Source of the DNA: Hemileia vastatrix
Lineage: Eukaryota > Basidiomycota > Pucciniomycetes > Pucciniales > Zaghouaniaceae
NCBI GenBank assembly: GCA_030280995.1
Contig: JASXTE010000015.1
Location: forward strand, 25,538,501 to 25,602,500
Length of the DNA stretch: 64,000 bases
Direction: 5' to 3'
The notes below the pieces were generated by a model. The model was not told the origin of the DNA. It was given only the letters and a program-made list of their open reading frames with translations, and did no database searches. The first letter of the stretch is position 1. Every line of letters begins with the position of its first letter. The position numbers and the translations under genes were made by a program. Shown here piece by piece: positions 12,134 to 25,339 of the stretch.

Positions 12134-12153
12134 GAACCCCACGTTGGGCGCCA
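12134..12153 (-). other. Primer-binding site of gypsy-1
   Basis: Minus-strand TGGCGCCCAACGTGGGGTTC starts a few bases inside the 5' LTR and begins with TGG, as expected for pairing with the CCA end of a tRNA. The tRNA identity was not assigned. Confidence 0.75.
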
Positions 12154-12157
12154 ACTA

Positions 12158-13319
12158 TGGTAAGGTAAACTCTTACAGTTGCCTTGCTGTAAGCAGAATC
12201 CAGAGGAGATGTGTGGATTTAGCTGAAAACCCCGTCCTTCCAACAAAAATAACAAAGTAAGTGTTCTAATTGGCTAAGCTACCCATTCTATTTAGATCTG
12301 ATGTAATATAATATTATGAAACTCTGAACTATTTAACGCTTATTGAGATTTAATGATTGTGGCTGTTGAGAAAAGAAATGCTGATAACAATAATTAAGGT
12401 GTACCAGTGAAAGATCTGAAAAGATTGACTTTTATGTTTTTATAATAATTTGAGTTTTTATGAGACAGCAATAATCAAGTCCCAGTGATGAAGACCTTTC
12501 TAAAGATACCCTGTATGAAGTGTGATTTAAATTTTTGAGTAGTATTTCTAAAATGTTATATATAAAATATAAAGTTATAAGGGTATTACAATTTTATTTA
12601 ATTTGTTGAGTAATAAAAAATAAGACTGTGGTGGTTAAAGTTTTAGCTGTATGTTGTCTGTATGTTGTATGATGATTGTATGATGATTGTATGATGATGC
12701 CCAATTTTGAGTCTGAGAGGCTCTTAAGTATACCTAGTCACGTGCCTAAGATACTTCTCCAGCACTCAGCCGGAGCCCATCCGGAGCGCGTCTGGAGTCC
12801 GTCTGGAGTCCGTCTGGAGTCTGTACGGAGCTTGTACAGAGTACATCCGGACCTCCTGACTCAATTAGAACCTAAAAACTATAATAAAAAATCAGGAAGA
12901 ATTACACATGATAGAACCACTTCCCCTTTACATTCCCAACTAATTTTCGTAGTCTGCGCAGCTCTAATCACCCCGTGCAAATTCATTAAAGTTAAGTAAT
13001 TTCTAAAAACGTAAATATTTCTATAAATATTTAAAATTCATTTAAAAATATAAGAAAAATAGTAAAAATTCTGGGAAAATTTCCCAAGGTTCTTGAGTGA
13101 CTCGACTTGATACTTATAATTTTTTCAGACCGTAAAAATAATTTTTCTTCGTAAAATAAATTGTTTTCACGTAGGCATTTGCTTTTGACCAATTTCTTCA
13201 TATTTGAAACTCAAATAAGTTAAATAAATCCCTTTTTAAAATATTAATATTGTCAATCTTTACGTCGTAATAACTCCATTTATGTATTTAGGCGCCGTAT
13301 AAAACTTTAAGCCACCACA
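12158..13319 (-). repeat. 5' LTR of gypsy-1
   Basis: Full-length partner of 769-1,930. Differences seen by eye are mainly transitions (for example CAGTCGCC versus CAGTTGCC). Confidence 0.93.
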
Positions 13320-16300
13320 ATGTTATTACTATAGTAATAACTTGTGTGAAAAATGCATACCAGGTGGTGTTCCACCTTTAATCATATATCATTAAATAAA
13401 GGTATAAGAGTATGAAAGTTATTTATTTTAAAAATTAAAAATTTATATCCAAAGCAATATGAGCAATAAAAATGTAAAATAAAAGGGATAAAATAAGAAA
13501 AAATATCTAAGGATAATTTCCACTATCAATAACAAGTACAGGTGTTAGATCAAATGTGCACCACCAGGGCTAAACTTGGACTATATTTTCTTTTTTGTTA
13601 AACCAAAGAAATTGTCCTGATGAGTTTTGAAAAATCATCAGGAGGACATTTTGGCAATATCAAACTACTTATTGTGCAATGATTGAGCAAAATGTCATTT
13701 TCATTTCCATAGAGTAAATTTATCCCATCTGACTGCATGCAACCAAAAGTGTCCAGCACAAGTTCGGCCAAACTTATGCTGGACACTTTTATGATGGCGA
13801 GTATCTAGGGTGCAGGTCTTCTTCAGTTCATCAGGTATTCCTTATAAACAAATCCACTTGTATATGATCTTTCTGTGCCATTCATATTAATCATTTGATT
13901 CATTGTTTTTCACCATTATACTATTAATGTAAATAGTATTGAAAAAAATTATAAGCCAAATGCATACTGGGAGATACTACATCTTTAATAATCTTATTAA
14001 ATAAAAGTAAAAAAAATATGAAAAGTATTAGTTTTACAATAAATAAATTGATTTTTGAAAGAAAAAATAGGAATAAAAAAGTAAAATAAAAGTGATTAAA
14101 TATGAAATTAAACGTTCAAATAAAATTTCTGCCATCAAAGAAAATTTGAGTTTTCAGACCAAAATTGCACCACCAGTTCTAGATTTGGAATATATTTTCA
14201 TATTTTTTAAATTAATAAAAGTGTCCACCTGAGGTTTTCAAAAAAATCAGGAGGATATTATAGCAGTATAAAGCTACTGCTTGTGCAATGATTGAGCGAA
14301 AATTCATTTTAACTTCCATTGAGTAAATTTATCCCATCTGACTGCATGCAACCAAAAGTGTCCAACACAAGGTCAGCTGAACTTGTGCTGGACACTTTTA
14401 TGATGGAGAGTAGCTAGGGTGAAAGTCTTCTTCAGTTAATCTTATATTCATTTTAGAAATATCTATGGGTATTTGATCTTTCTGTGTCATCCATATTTAT
14501 TATTTGATTATTTTTTAGTCACCATTATATTATTAATGTTTTTAGTATAGAAAAAACATGTGTACTGAATGTACACTGTGTGATTTTACAACTTTAATAA
14601 TATTATATAATAAATGTAAAAAAATGTGAAAATTATCAGTTTTACCAAAATAAAATTGATACTTAAAAGCTAAAGGATAAATAAAAGGGTAAAATTAAAA
14701 TTAAAGAGATCAAACATGAAATAAATATATTAAGTATAATTTCTGCTATTATGAGCCAGTAGAGGCTTCAGAAAAAATGGACACCATCATAGATTAACAT
14801 GGATCAAATTTACTTTTTACCAAAGTAAAAAATTGTCTTTCTTATGTTTGGACAAACTTCTGGGGGACAATTTGTCCATATAAAACTACTTTCAGTGCAA
14901 TGTTGGAGTGATCATTCAGTCTCATTTCCATAAAAAGAATTGATTGCATCTGATGTCATGCAACCAAAAGTGTCCAGAACATGATTTGCCAAACTTGCGC
15001 TGGACACTTTTATCATGGAGAGTAGCCAGGGTGCAAGTCATTTTAAATCATCTGGAATTTCTTATAAACATGTCCACTGTTATTAAATATTTGTGCCTCA
15101 CTCATATTTATCAATTGATTAATTTTTTGTCCCCATTATATTATTAATATTATCAGTATAGCAAAAACTTGTGTGCCAAATGAATACTGGGTGGTGTTAC
15201 ACCTTTTATAATTTTATTAAATAAAGGTAAAAAAATATGAAAATGATTTATTTTACAAAAAATAAACTTCTATCCAAAAGCAATATGAGAGGAATAAAGT
15301 AAAATAAAAGAAATCAAAGATGAAAATTAAAATCCAAGTTAAATTCCTGCCATAAACAGAAAAAAGAGATGTTGAATCAAATTAGCCCAATCAGGGCTAA
15401 ACTTGCACTAAATTTTATTTTTTGTAAAAATAAAAAAAAATCCACTTCAGCTTTACCAAAACTTCAGCATGACAATTTTGCCATATTGAACTACTTCTAG
15501 TGTAATTTTTCATCAAAAATGTATCTTCATTTCCATAGAGAGAATTGCTCCCATCTGACTGCAACTGACCATAAGTGTCCAGCACAAGTTCGGCCAAACT
15601 TGTGCTGGACACTTTTATGATGGAGAGTAGCTAGGGTAGAATTTTTCTTCAGTTCATCTAGTATTTCTTAAAAACATGTCTACTGGTATTTTATCTTTTT
15701 TCCTCACTCATAAATATCATTTGATTAATTTTTGGTCGCCATTATATTATAAATTTTACAAGTATAGAAAAAAATCATGTGCCAAATGCATACCAGGTGA
15801 TGTTACCCCATTTATAATATTATTAAATAAATGTATAAAAATATGAAAATAGTTTATTTTAAAAATTATTAATTGATATCCAAAAGCAATATGAGGAATA
15901 AAAAATTAAGTTAAAGGGATAAAATATGAAAAAAGAAATCCAAGTAATATTCCTACTATCAAAGGCCAGTAGAGGTGTTGTAGCTAATGAGAGCAATCAG
16001 GGATAAATTGTACTAAATTTACTTTTTTTTAAAGATAAAAAATTGTGCACCTGTGGTTTGGATGAGCTCTAGGTAGAAAATTTGGCTATATAAAACTACT
16101 TCTAGTAAAGTTTTTTGTCAAATAATTTTTTTCATTGCCATAGAGAGAATTGATCTCATATGACTTCACCTGACCAAAAGTGTCCAGCACAAGTTTGGCT
16201 GAACTTGTGCTGGACACTTATTTGATGGTGAGTATCTAGGGTGCAGTTCTTCTTCAGTTCAACTGGTATTTTTTTAAAACATATCCACTGGTATTTGATC

Positions 16301-17640
16301 TTTCTGTTTAATTAATATTTTATCATTTGATCAATTTTTTGTCACCAGTATATTATTATTTTTATTAGTATGGCAAAAAAACATGTGCCAAATGCTTACA
16401 GGGTGATGTTAAAGCTTAAATAATTTTATTAAATACAGATAAATAATAATGAAAATGATTTGTTTTACATAAAATTAATTGATATCTAAAAGAAAAAAAG
16501 GGATAAAAGGAAATAGTTTGAATAAAAGGGATTTTATATGAAATTAAAAATTCAAGCTAAATGCCTAATTTCAAGGCTCAGAAGAGGTGTTGGATAAAAT
16601 GGGCATCATCAGGAATAAAATTGTACTTAATTTGATTTTTTGAAAAAGTAAATGAAGTTTTCAACTGATTTTTTTCCAATATTTAGTTGGACACTTTGTC
16701 TATATCAAATTACTTCTAGTACCATGATTGACCAAATTACATCCTCATTTCCATATGCAGAATTGATCCCATATGACTGGACCAGGCCAAAGGTGTCAAC
16801 CACAAGTTTAAGAATTCTTCTGGTGGACAATTTTATGATGGACAGTAGTAGGTTGCAAGTCTTCTCTAGTTAATCTAGTATTCCTCATAAACATTTCCAA
16901 CTTATTTTTGGCCAAAAATCAGGTGGAAAGTTTGTCCATATCAAATTACTTCTAATGCCATGATTGACTAAAAATTGATTCTTATTGCCATATAGAGAGT
17001 TGATCCCATATGACTGGATCTGGAAAAAGTGTCACCAAAATTTTTGATAAACTTAAGTTTGAAAATTTTATGATGGAAAGTAATTGCAAGTCTTCTTCAT
17101 TTCATCAAGTAATCCTCATAAAAATTTCCACCTGTATTTTGGCCAAACTTCAGGTGGACACTTTGGCCATATTAAATTAATTCTTGTTCCATGTTGATAA
17201 AAAACTGACACTTATTGCCATATATAGATATTATACCCATCAGACTGTGCCTTTCCAAAAGTGTCTACCTGAATTATGGCTAAACCTCACTTGGACACTT
17301 TTATAACGCAGAGTAGCTAGGTCAAAAGTATTCTTCAGTTAATTTGGTATTCATAATAAATTTATCCTCTTGAAGTTTAGCCTATATTCAGTTGGACAAA
17401 TTCAGAAAGCACCAGTTAGTCACTATCCATCAAAAAAGTGTTCACCAAAATTTTGGCTAAACTTGTGGTGGACCCCTTTGATCAGCCACAGTCAGATGAG
17501 ATCAACTCTTTAGATGGAAATGAGGATGATGTTTTGGTCAATCATGGAAATAGAAGTAGTTTGATGTGGCCAAATTATCCCCCTGAAGGTCAGACAAACC
17601 TCACAAGGACACTTTTTAGCAGGGAGTAACTGAGAAAAAT
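13320..17640. repeat. ~610-bp satellite array with palindromic core
   Basis: The landmark GCTGGACACTTTTAT recurs near 13,780, 14,390, 15,000, 15,603 and 16,208, with decayed copies near 16,820, 17,060 and 17,292, giving ~605-614 bp spacing before the units shorten. In each unit, AAGTGTCCAGCACAAGTT and its complement face each other across about 6 bp (for example 15,573-15,614). The last ~200 bp (17,430-17,640) are in the opposite orientation. Small frames of about 62 codons recur with the monomer and are not considered genes. Confidence 0.88.
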
Positions 17641-18212
17641 CCATTTATCAGAAGGAAAATCTTTTATTGGATAGATGCCAAGGTTTCATACTTGTGTATT
17701 ATGGTCAGTATTAATTTTTAAAGTGTCTTTCCAAGAAATTTCATTGCCCATAATGACACATTTTGTTTTAAATGTTTCAAACTGTGTGATACAGTATTAA
17801 GGTGTCATATAGTATAATTAAGTTCTATTAAGTGCCCTCCTATGATGCCTAAATTTATAATTTAATATCTTACATAATAATTATTTTTTATATAAATTCA
17901 TCAATATTTTATTTTATTATCAAATTTAATAGAGCAAGTATCCTGAATTATTATATATGCATAAGCTTAGGTTAGATCAATTTGTGCTCAACTTGTGCTC
18001 AACAGAGGACCAAAATCAAGTTCTGGCGGTTCAACTTGTGCATAATTTGGAATCAGTTTATATTCTGTCTATAATCAATCTGAGAATAAATGTACTTCAA
18101 ATACAATTTTCTATATTGTTATAAAGTAAGAATAACCCTGGAATAATAAGAGACACTCTGGAGTTCAAAGAGAGGGGATTTCTAGCAGTTCACCCCCAGA
18201 TTTTCTGTGGTG
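17641..18212. repeat. Subterminal and terminal region of element A
   Basis: No gene. Contains GTGCTCAAC repeats near 17,990-18,002 and ends CTGTGGTG. The inverted match to 25,340-25,620 (element B) marks it as a shared transposon end. Confidence 0.65.
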
Positions 18213-18903
18213 TTTGAATCGCTAATTCCAAGTTTAATTTAAGTTCTTCTTGGAGTCGTGATATGGTTCAAAGATAATGTTCCGCAGGATGACTAGTTCC
18301 TACGTGGATTGAGTTGAATCGAGGATGTCTTCCGTTAAACGTTTTTAAGGGAGATTGTCGTGTCAATGAATGAGTCGAGCTATTATAAGCAAATTCGGCC
18401 AATGGTAACCATGTGGTCCAATCGCCTTGTTGATAACTGACATACATTCAAAGGTATTGTTTAAGGATTTGGTTGGCCCTTTCCATTTGCCCATTGGTTT
18501 CAGGATGATAGGCCGTGGAGAGATTCCTTATGATATTGAGTTTTCGACACAATTGAGTCCAGAATGTGGATACAAACAATGAGCCTCTATCTGAGATAAT
18601 ATCATTAGATAAGCCATGTTTGGAAAATACATATTCTAGAAAAAATTTTGACAAATCTTCTGCTGTAGCAGTAGTAGTGGTTTTAATGAAAATAGACATT
18701 TTTGAAAATCTATCTACTATTACTAATATAGCATCAAAATTATTAGAAAGAGAAATTTGAGAAATAAAATCCATTGATAAAGATTCCCAAGGTTTAGAGG
18801 GAATAGGAAGTGGTTGAAGCAACCCATGCTTCTGGTGACAGGGAGCCTTATTCCTACTACATTGGTAACAAGATCTTATATAGGCCTTGATTTCTCTGGT
18901 CAT
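18213..18903 (-). pseudogene. Integrase fragment of a second Ty3/gypsy family (gypsy-2)
   Basis: The stretch 18,903-18,448 has the CX2C of the zinc-binding domain (SCYQCSRNKAPC), the first Asp in SMDFIS, the second in ISDRGSLF and the Glu in HPETNGQMERANQ. The frame continues with stops to 18,213, where element A ends, so the rest is left of A and outside the window. The sequence is unlike gypsy-1 and resembles the Tf/sushi type of gypsy integrase. Confidence 0.88.
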
Positions 18904-19156
18904 TCCTGGCCAGAAGAAATACCTTGCTATTAACTGGTAGGTTTTATCAACCCCAAAATGACCAGCTAATGGAGAATCATGTCGACTATTGAAAATCTAT
19001 AATTTTATTTCATTGTTGTCAGGTATGACTAGTCTACCTTCGAAAACTAATAGACCTGATTCAATACTAAATCTTTTTGTCCCTTTCTTCAAGAGTATTT
19101 TGTCTTTTAACCCTAAAAAATGTCTCGACTATTGTCAAAGCACAAGGATCAAAGTG

Positions 19157-19930
19157 TCAAGGAATTGGAGCTGTGGTGAACGCAGTCTTCAATGCATTGG
19201 ATTTCTTTTGTGCTGTAGAAGTAAAAACAAAAGGAATATCTTTTCTAAGAAGAGAAGTAAGATTGGAAATAGTTTTAGAGTAATCTTTGAAAAATCTTCT
19301 ATAGAAATTGACAAAACCCAAAAATCCTTGGAGGGATTTAACGGTTTTGGGCTCAGGCCATTCCAAGACTTTTTGGACCTCTTTTTCGTCCATGACTAAA
19401 CAATCAGTGGACAACTTAAAACCCAAAAAATTAATAGATTTGAGATGGAATTTGCATTTATTGTGCTTGATGTAGAGACTGTGATCTCAAAGAAGATTTA
19501 GAACCTGTCAAACATGATGAATATGTTCATCTAGTGTCTTCAAGAAAATTAAAATATTGTCTAAATAGACAACAACATCTTCAAAGATGTCATTAAAAAA
19601 GTTTTAACAGTAGATGGTGAGTTACATAATGTAAAAAGCATGACTAAATATTCAAAACTACCAAATCTAGTGCGCATTGCAGTCAGTGGTTCATGACCTT
19701 CCGCAATGCGAATAAGATTATAAGCGCCTCTAAAATCAATTTTAGAAAATATATTAGCACCATTGAAAAGGGTAAAAAGCAATGACATAGGAGGAACAGG
19801 ATATGCATTATTCTTAGTGACTGTGTTGAGATTTCTATAGTCAACACACAATCAAAGCTACCATCTTTTTTCTTTACAAAAAGAACAGGGGAGCCGGTTG
19901 GAGATTTACTGGCTCTGATGAAACCTTTGG
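19157..19930 (-). pseudogene. Reverse transcriptase fragments of gypsy-2
   Basis: Minus-strand pieces: a [16 protein letters not shown] block (about 19,925-19,870), [17 protein letters not shown] and [11 protein letters not shown] (19,851-19,561), then the thumb segment VKSLQGFLGFVNFYRRF (19,426-19,157). The YxDD region between them is frameshifted. Order and spacing fit gypsy pol. Confidence 0.85.
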
Positions 19931-20232
19931 CTACATTCTCTACAATTTTGTTTCAAAGAACTTGAGATTTGTCCTTCAAAGAAGAGTAGACAGGACTTAT
20001 TAACTCTATTTGATGGTCATAGGGTCAATGAGGTGGTAACTTATTGGCCTTGCGGATTGAGAAAACATTGAGGAAATCGTAATAGATTTCCGGTAAAGTT
20101 GATTTAGTTGTCCTCATCATCTTTGAGAGAATCTGTCAAGGGAAGACCAGAATTGAGAGAGCATAATTTGACTACTTTGAGGCAATTCAAATCCTCTTTT
20201 AGTGAAGTGATTGAGCTAGAAGGGTTAGCCAA

Positions 20233-20775
20233 TTACTCATTTAGAGAAAGATCAAATGCTTGCAAGTCATCTGGCAGAGATTTGTCCTCTAGAAGGACAT
20301 TGACAGGCAGGTTGTTTAACTCCCTATTGACCTGCATTGAAGAATCAGAAATATACTTAGTGCGTGGGGTGATCAATCCCCGTGACCAATCAATTTCATG
20401 ATTCCAATGTGATAAAAAGTCATGGCCAAGGATGGTATTGTCCATTCTTGGGGTGTCCAAGACTGATAATTCCCATTCAAAGGGGAGAAAATTCGGAAAG
20501 TTGAAAAACCATAAGACTTTCTTACTTACCCAATATTTTGGTTCCCCTGATTCGACCAAATAAATTGGAGTTTGATCAATATCTGTGAATGTCAGCTTTA
20601 ACTTCTTGGCAAAAGATAAACTGACAAAAGAAATCGAAGCTCCAGAGTCTATGAGACAACTGAAGGGGGTATCCTCCTTTAAAAGAATGAATCTCAAGAG
20701 GTTTAAGGCAACTCCAGTCCTTAAGACATGGAGGTTCTGTGCACTGGAAGAGATAAGATAGCTTGCTTTGCACAC
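20233..20775 (-). pseudogene. Aspartic protease region of gypsy-2
   Basis: The active-site motif CLIDSGASISFVS and a downstream ILGHDFLSHWN (ILG motif) identify a retropepsin-like protease in one open stretch of 180 codons, between gag and RT on the minus strand. Confidence 0.85.
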
Positions 20776-20799
20776 AAGTAAACTATCTACTAGTTTTTT

Positions 20800-21940
20800 G
20801 ACTTTGAACTAGTACCTTCTCTTTCCTTCAACTTTACACACTTTTCTAGCTTGCGCTTTCCCCCACAATACATAAATAACCCATTATCTGCTTGTCTCTT
20901 CTTCTCAGCTTCTTTAAGTTCCTCTTTTGGATCCAGTACCTTCCTGATATTGCCTAGGGTCGAGGTTTGTCTTTTCCCTTATTGGGTTTGGATTGAGTCA
21001 AGGAGGATTGAGTTGGCCGTGGGTGTGAAGAAGGACCTGATTTAAAATTTAGGCCTTGAGATTTTTTGGCGTATTGATGATGTTGTAGTTGTCCTTGGTA
21101 AATGCCGTCAAGTTCAAAAGTTTGATCCATTAAATCTGTTAAGGTAGTAATCTTCTGACTATGAAGATTTAATTGATCCAGAATCCTTGAAGGAAGTCCC
21201 TTTTTTAAATTATACTTGAGGGCAGCATCATTCCAACCTACTCAAGTTTGAAGTGCTCTGAAGTTTGAGATATATTCAGAGGCTTTACCATTATCACTCA
21301 TGTGGAGGAAATCAAGTTCAATTTCTGCGTTGTCAGTTTCATTAGGGTCACCAAACAACGTAAAATTTGGTCTTTGAATTTTTCCAGTTATTAATCAGTA
21401 AGTGGGTTTCCGTCAAAGAGAGCATGAGAAGATAAGGCTCAAACCACCTTGATGCTTTTCCGGCAAGGAATGAAGAAGCATAAAAAACCTTTGATCATTT
21501 GTTATGGAACAGGAGCTTGCAGGTTTGCAAGAAGGGGCTCAATCTTTCTGGATGTTTTCCATCAAATTTATCAGGAGATTTTATGGAAGGAGTTTGTAAT
21601 TTTGATCCCTCCAAAGACGTTGGATTTGAAAGGGTTTTCATGAAAAGTCTCATGAAGTCTTCCAGAGAATTAGATGGTCCAGGTTCCGAAGGTTGACCAG
21701 AAGGGTGAGTAGAAGGGGCAGATGGTGCCTCATGTATTGTATCCTCTCCTTCTTCTTCCTTTCTAGAATCATCAAAATCTTGGGGATGTCTTCTACAGAT
21801 TGGACTGAGTGTCCCTGTTCCCTAAGGTTGAGAGGTTCCAGTGAGTGAGTGCGGGAAACAGGCCATGTGGCTGTTGGCCTGTCTCTGGCGCAAGCCCTAG
21901 TAGTAGCCCCTGTAGGAGAAGTGCGTTGGACAGGTGCCAT
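20800..21940 (-). pseudogene. Gag region of gypsy-2
   Basis: Starts at the ATG at 21,940 (MAPVQRTSPTGATT). Later frames contain SPDKFDGKHPERLSPFL and ASRWFEPYLL-like text typical of retrotransposon Gag, read on the minus strand at about 21,640-21,400. Broken by several stops and shifts. Confidence 0.65.
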
Positions 21941-22035
21941 TTTAAAAGAATTTAGAAACACCTGAAAAAGGCTGTAGTAGTGCAAAGAATGAGAACTACA
22001 GAGAATTAAATTATACTTTTGCCGGACAACCTACG

Positions 22036-22740
22036 CACAACGTTGAGGGTGTTCCTGAAAGTGAGATGAAGGGAGAAGTTAGAAACTTCTTCAAAGCACA
22101 GAGGACAAGTTTAAGGAAATGATTCAAATATGATTCCAAGGAAGAGCTGATGTTTTGAGATATGTTCAATAAGAATCTCAATATAATTTAACGATAATAT
22201 TAATATTCTTAGGATCTCACAAAGGGTCGTAAATTTAATAATCAAAGATTTAAGTTTTAGAAATGATTACTGAGAAAATAAGGAAATGTACAATAATAAT
22301 GATTTAACTTGAAGCTTTACCACTTTTAACTATAGATATGTTTTATAATTTAATTCTAAAGAAATGTCAAACCAAAGTCCAACCCCTTTTTTATCCATTA
22401 CTCCTCCTCACATTGACTTCATACCCATCGATCATTCCACACACCACAGACCTCCAAAAATACACCTGTTACACCTGGACCCTCCTCACTAGCATCTGCC
22501 AACCATCCCTTCATTTCTCACTACCCCTTTTTATAACCCACAGATACTTAATAAACCTTTTGGCTGAATATTGCATTGACTATTGCGCTGTGCGTCGCTT
22601 ATCAAAGAAAAGACTAAACACACTTTTGAAAAATTTACTAATTTAGATTTAAAGTTTAGATTAGCGGGGTTGAATAGTGAGTACACAAATGGAAGTCACC
22701 ATTGCTATGTAGAATTGCTTTCTGCGCTTCGAGTATGGAT
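22036..22740. other. Junction region between gypsy-2 and gypsy-3
   Basis: No supported gene; a 102-codon frame at 22,338-22,646 has no recognisable domain. Position upstream of gypsy-2 gag suggests its LTR or leader, but no second LTR copy is in the window to prove it. Confidence 0.35.
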
Positions 22741-25339
22741 TTAGACCTCTGTTTTATTGGTTTAATGAGCTGCTTTCGCCTCAAGTGTCACATGGCTTGT
22801 GACAATAAGAACCTCTGAATTTGTGAAATTGGATGTTGGTGGAGCCTCTGGAAAGGCTCATTTTTACATTGCTAAATGTAATTTTAAAGCTGTTTTGGGT
22901 GGGCCATTCATGATGGATTTTCAAGCAAGAATTGGTTACCAATTTGACATGGGAATTAATTTGGAGTTGACTGGTGAAGACAAGAGGAGGCTTCACATGA
23001 GGTTTTCATCTACTGTAGATGATGGTTGGGAAACCAGGTCTGGTTTGTTGTCCATGTGTCAATGCATGGATTGTTGCAGGAAGAGAAAAGTAGTGGGCGT
23101 CGCCTCAGGATTTTTGAAGTGTGGCTCAGGCTCTAGTGATAGTCTGTATTTTTTAGAGTAATAAGGGCTGATCACTTAAGTGCTACAACCTTTCCCCAAG
23201 ATGAGGAAATCCAAGGTTGTAGTAGGTCAGCTCCCTTGGAGATATACCAAGTGGGTTTTCAACTTTCTCTTTTTAATGTTTCTCTTCTCTGTAAGTATTC
23301 TTCAAGTTTTTTATCAAGTCTCTGTACTTTTACAAGATTTTAAATTAATTTAAATTTTAGTTCAAAAAGGAAGATGGGTTATATATCTTTATTGAAAGAT
23401 ATGCAGAAAAGCTTTGTAGTGGTGAGATTGGTGTCTAAAAGTAAGTCCTCCCAATTGTGCACAACTAGGGTTTCTTCTACACCTTTCAAAAACATTACCT
23501 TGGCCACATCTGTGAGCATTGGGGAAACCCCTGGTTATTTTTGTAGGCAAGATGAAAAGCCAATAAAAGAAAATAAAAATTTCAAGATAATTCAAGAAAG
23601 TCAAGAAAAAAATCTGAAGATAATGAAGAAAGAATATTCAAAATATTTTTTTAAAGATCATGAAGATCAATTTGTGGGCTTCCAGCAAGAGGTTCAACTG
23701 CACAAATTTTTGAAGAATGAAGATCAGCCTAGTTTTGAGCCTCCTGCATGAGGATAAACTGAACAGTTTTAGAAGATGTGATTCTGAAGATGAATCAAGA
23801 TTTGAAGAATTGGTAGATGGAAATGAAGATAAAGATGTGGGATTGCGGAAAATCATTGGAGTGGTTAGATTGGGGAGTAAAAGTAAGTCCTCCCAATGGT
23901 GCACCGCTAGGGTCCCTTCTACACCTTTCAAAAACATTACCTTGGCCACACATGTGAGAAATGGGGAAACCCTTGGTTTTTGTTCCAGGTCTGGTGAAGA
24001 AGACATCCTGAAGATCCCTCAAGTTGACAGTAGAGCCGCAAAGTACAAGAAGGTGGCACAGAAGATTAGGCCTGTCAATGAGCCTATGACTGTAGGTTTG
24101 AATCCTCTGTTGAAGAGACCTCCATTGTCAACAGATCCGTACTGTACTCCTCTGGTGAAGAATTCTCCTGATTTTGAGGAAACTGCTAGAGTGACAATGG
24201 AAAGGTTGAAGGTTGTTAATTTTGGTCCTGATGGTTGTTTTTCAGAGGAGGAAAAGAAGTTGTTGTTGCAAGGTATTTTTCTGAGGGTGAAGGTGGTGCC
24301 ATTTGTTGATGAGGAAAGGGGTGTGTTGAAACACTCTTATGGGGAACCTTACTTGATTCCTGTGGTTTTCATGAACCTTGGAAAATCAAGCCTATTCCAA
24401 TTCCTGTTGCTATCTGTGATGATTTTGTGAAGATCGTTAAGGAAAGAGTCAGGAATGGATTGTATGAACAATCAACTTCTAGTTACTCAAGTCCGGTTTT
24501 CTGTGTTAAAAAGCAGAATGGAAAGCTCAGGGTGGTACATGATCTTAGAGCCCTGAATTGAGTTACTATCAAGGATGCAAGGATGCTGCCAAGTGAAGAA
24601 GACTTTGTGGAAGCCTTTGCTTGAAGGGTTTGTTATGGTTTGGGTGATATTATGGGTGGTTATGATTAATGGGAACTTCACACTGATTCACAGCCACTCA
24701 CAACATTTGAGACTCCTCTGAGGAGATTTCAGCTCACTATGTTGCCTCAAGGAGCAACTAATTCAGTAGCAGTTCATCAAGCACAAATGGCTTGGATTTT
24801 ACAGGATGAGGTGCCTACTCATGCTGGTAATTTTATTGATGACGGTGGAATTAAAGGACCCTCCACTGATTATGGAGATGAAGTGCTGAAAGAGAACCCA
24901 GGTATCAGAAGGTTTGTTTGGGAATATGCAACTACTCTAGAGAGGGTATTGTTTAGAATTGAAGAGTCTGGCTTGACCATTTCTGGGTCAAAGGTTTGTT
25001 GTTGTGTTCCTTCTCTGGAAATTCTGGGTCATGTGGTATGTAAAGAAGGAAGGATTCTGGAAAAGAAAAGGTTAATAAAGTTTAGTCATTGCCAAGGCCT
25101 AAAAATACTACTGAAGTCACAGGATTTTTGGGAGTTTGTGTGTATGTGAGGAATTTCATTAAAGATTTTCTTTGTTGGCTTCACCTTTAAGGAAGTTGAC
25201 CAGGAAGGATGCAGAGTGGGAACGGACTGAAGAGTGTGAAGAGGCTTTTCAGAAGTTGAAGAAGGTGGTAGGTGAAGATATTATTCTTCACAATTGGATT
25301 TTGGTAGAGAGGCTGGAAAAATAAATCTGGTGGTGGATT
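22741..25339 (+). pseudogene. Fragment of gypsy-1-family Ty3/gypsy (gypsy-3): protease tail to RNase H
   Basis: Plus-strand homologue of gypsy-1. Protease tail (VLGGPFMMDFQARIGYQ, 22,799-23,161), linker (23,374-24,430), then RT pieces with LPQGATNSV and FIDDGG (24,739-25,149) and the start of RNase H (LVVDS). Stops occur at about 24,561, 24,624 and 24,669 and after 25,147. Two ~125-bp direct copies lie in the linker (about 23,417-23,540 and 23,862-23,985). The frame is cut at 25,339 by the start of element B. Confidence 0.88.

Larger units (their letters stand above)
769..13319 (-). mobile_element. Complete Ty3/gypsy LTR retrotransposon (gypsy-1), decayed
   Basis: Two 1,162-bp LTRs (TG...CA on the plus strand) flank a minus-strand gag-PR-RT-RNaseH-IN order, which defines Ty3/gypsy. 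The target duplication appears as ACGTTA (763-768) and ATGTTA (13,320-13,325), differing by one C/T in a CpG. A primer-binding site lies next to the right LTR and a polypurine tract next to the left LTR, agreeing with minus-strand transcription. Every pol region carries stops or frameshifts and the LTRs differ at scattered, mostly transition sites, so it is not a fresh insertion. Unusual features are an antisense Zn(2)-Cys(6) gene between pol and the 3' LTR and a long hairpin-motif array. Its host is the 610-bp satellite of element A. Confidence 0.93.
1..18212. mobile_element. CACTA-like element A (partial, right end in window)
   Basis: The right end is at 18,212: a CTGTGGTG terminus preceded by a C-run and a diverged CTAGCAG palindrome, the inverse of the start of element C. 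The gypsy integrase reading frame that lies to the right (minus strand) stops exactly here, so A inserted into that gypsy. If the duplication is 3 bp, the flank would be TTT. The last ~250 bp (17,960-18,212) are an inverted match to the first ~280 bp of element B, including repeats of GTGCTCAAC and a GCATAAGCTTA word, so A and B are one family. The visible body is ~610-bp satellite, interrupted by a complete gypsy (769-13,319). The left end is outside the window and no transposase is visible. The terminal assignment is good; calling the satellite part of A is inference from continuity. Confidence 0.65.

Noticed and set aside
13598..17629. Recurrent ~62-codon frames in the satellite (13,598-13,786, 15,415-15,612 and 17,438-17,629)
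   Set aside because: They recur with the monomer, flip orientation with the inverted unit and include the palindrome; no start, splice or composition feature supports a protein.
22338..22646. 102-codon frame between gypsy-2 and gypsy-3 as a membrane protein
   Set aside because: Hydrophobic but without domain, start context or homologue in the window; more likely LTR or leader sequence.
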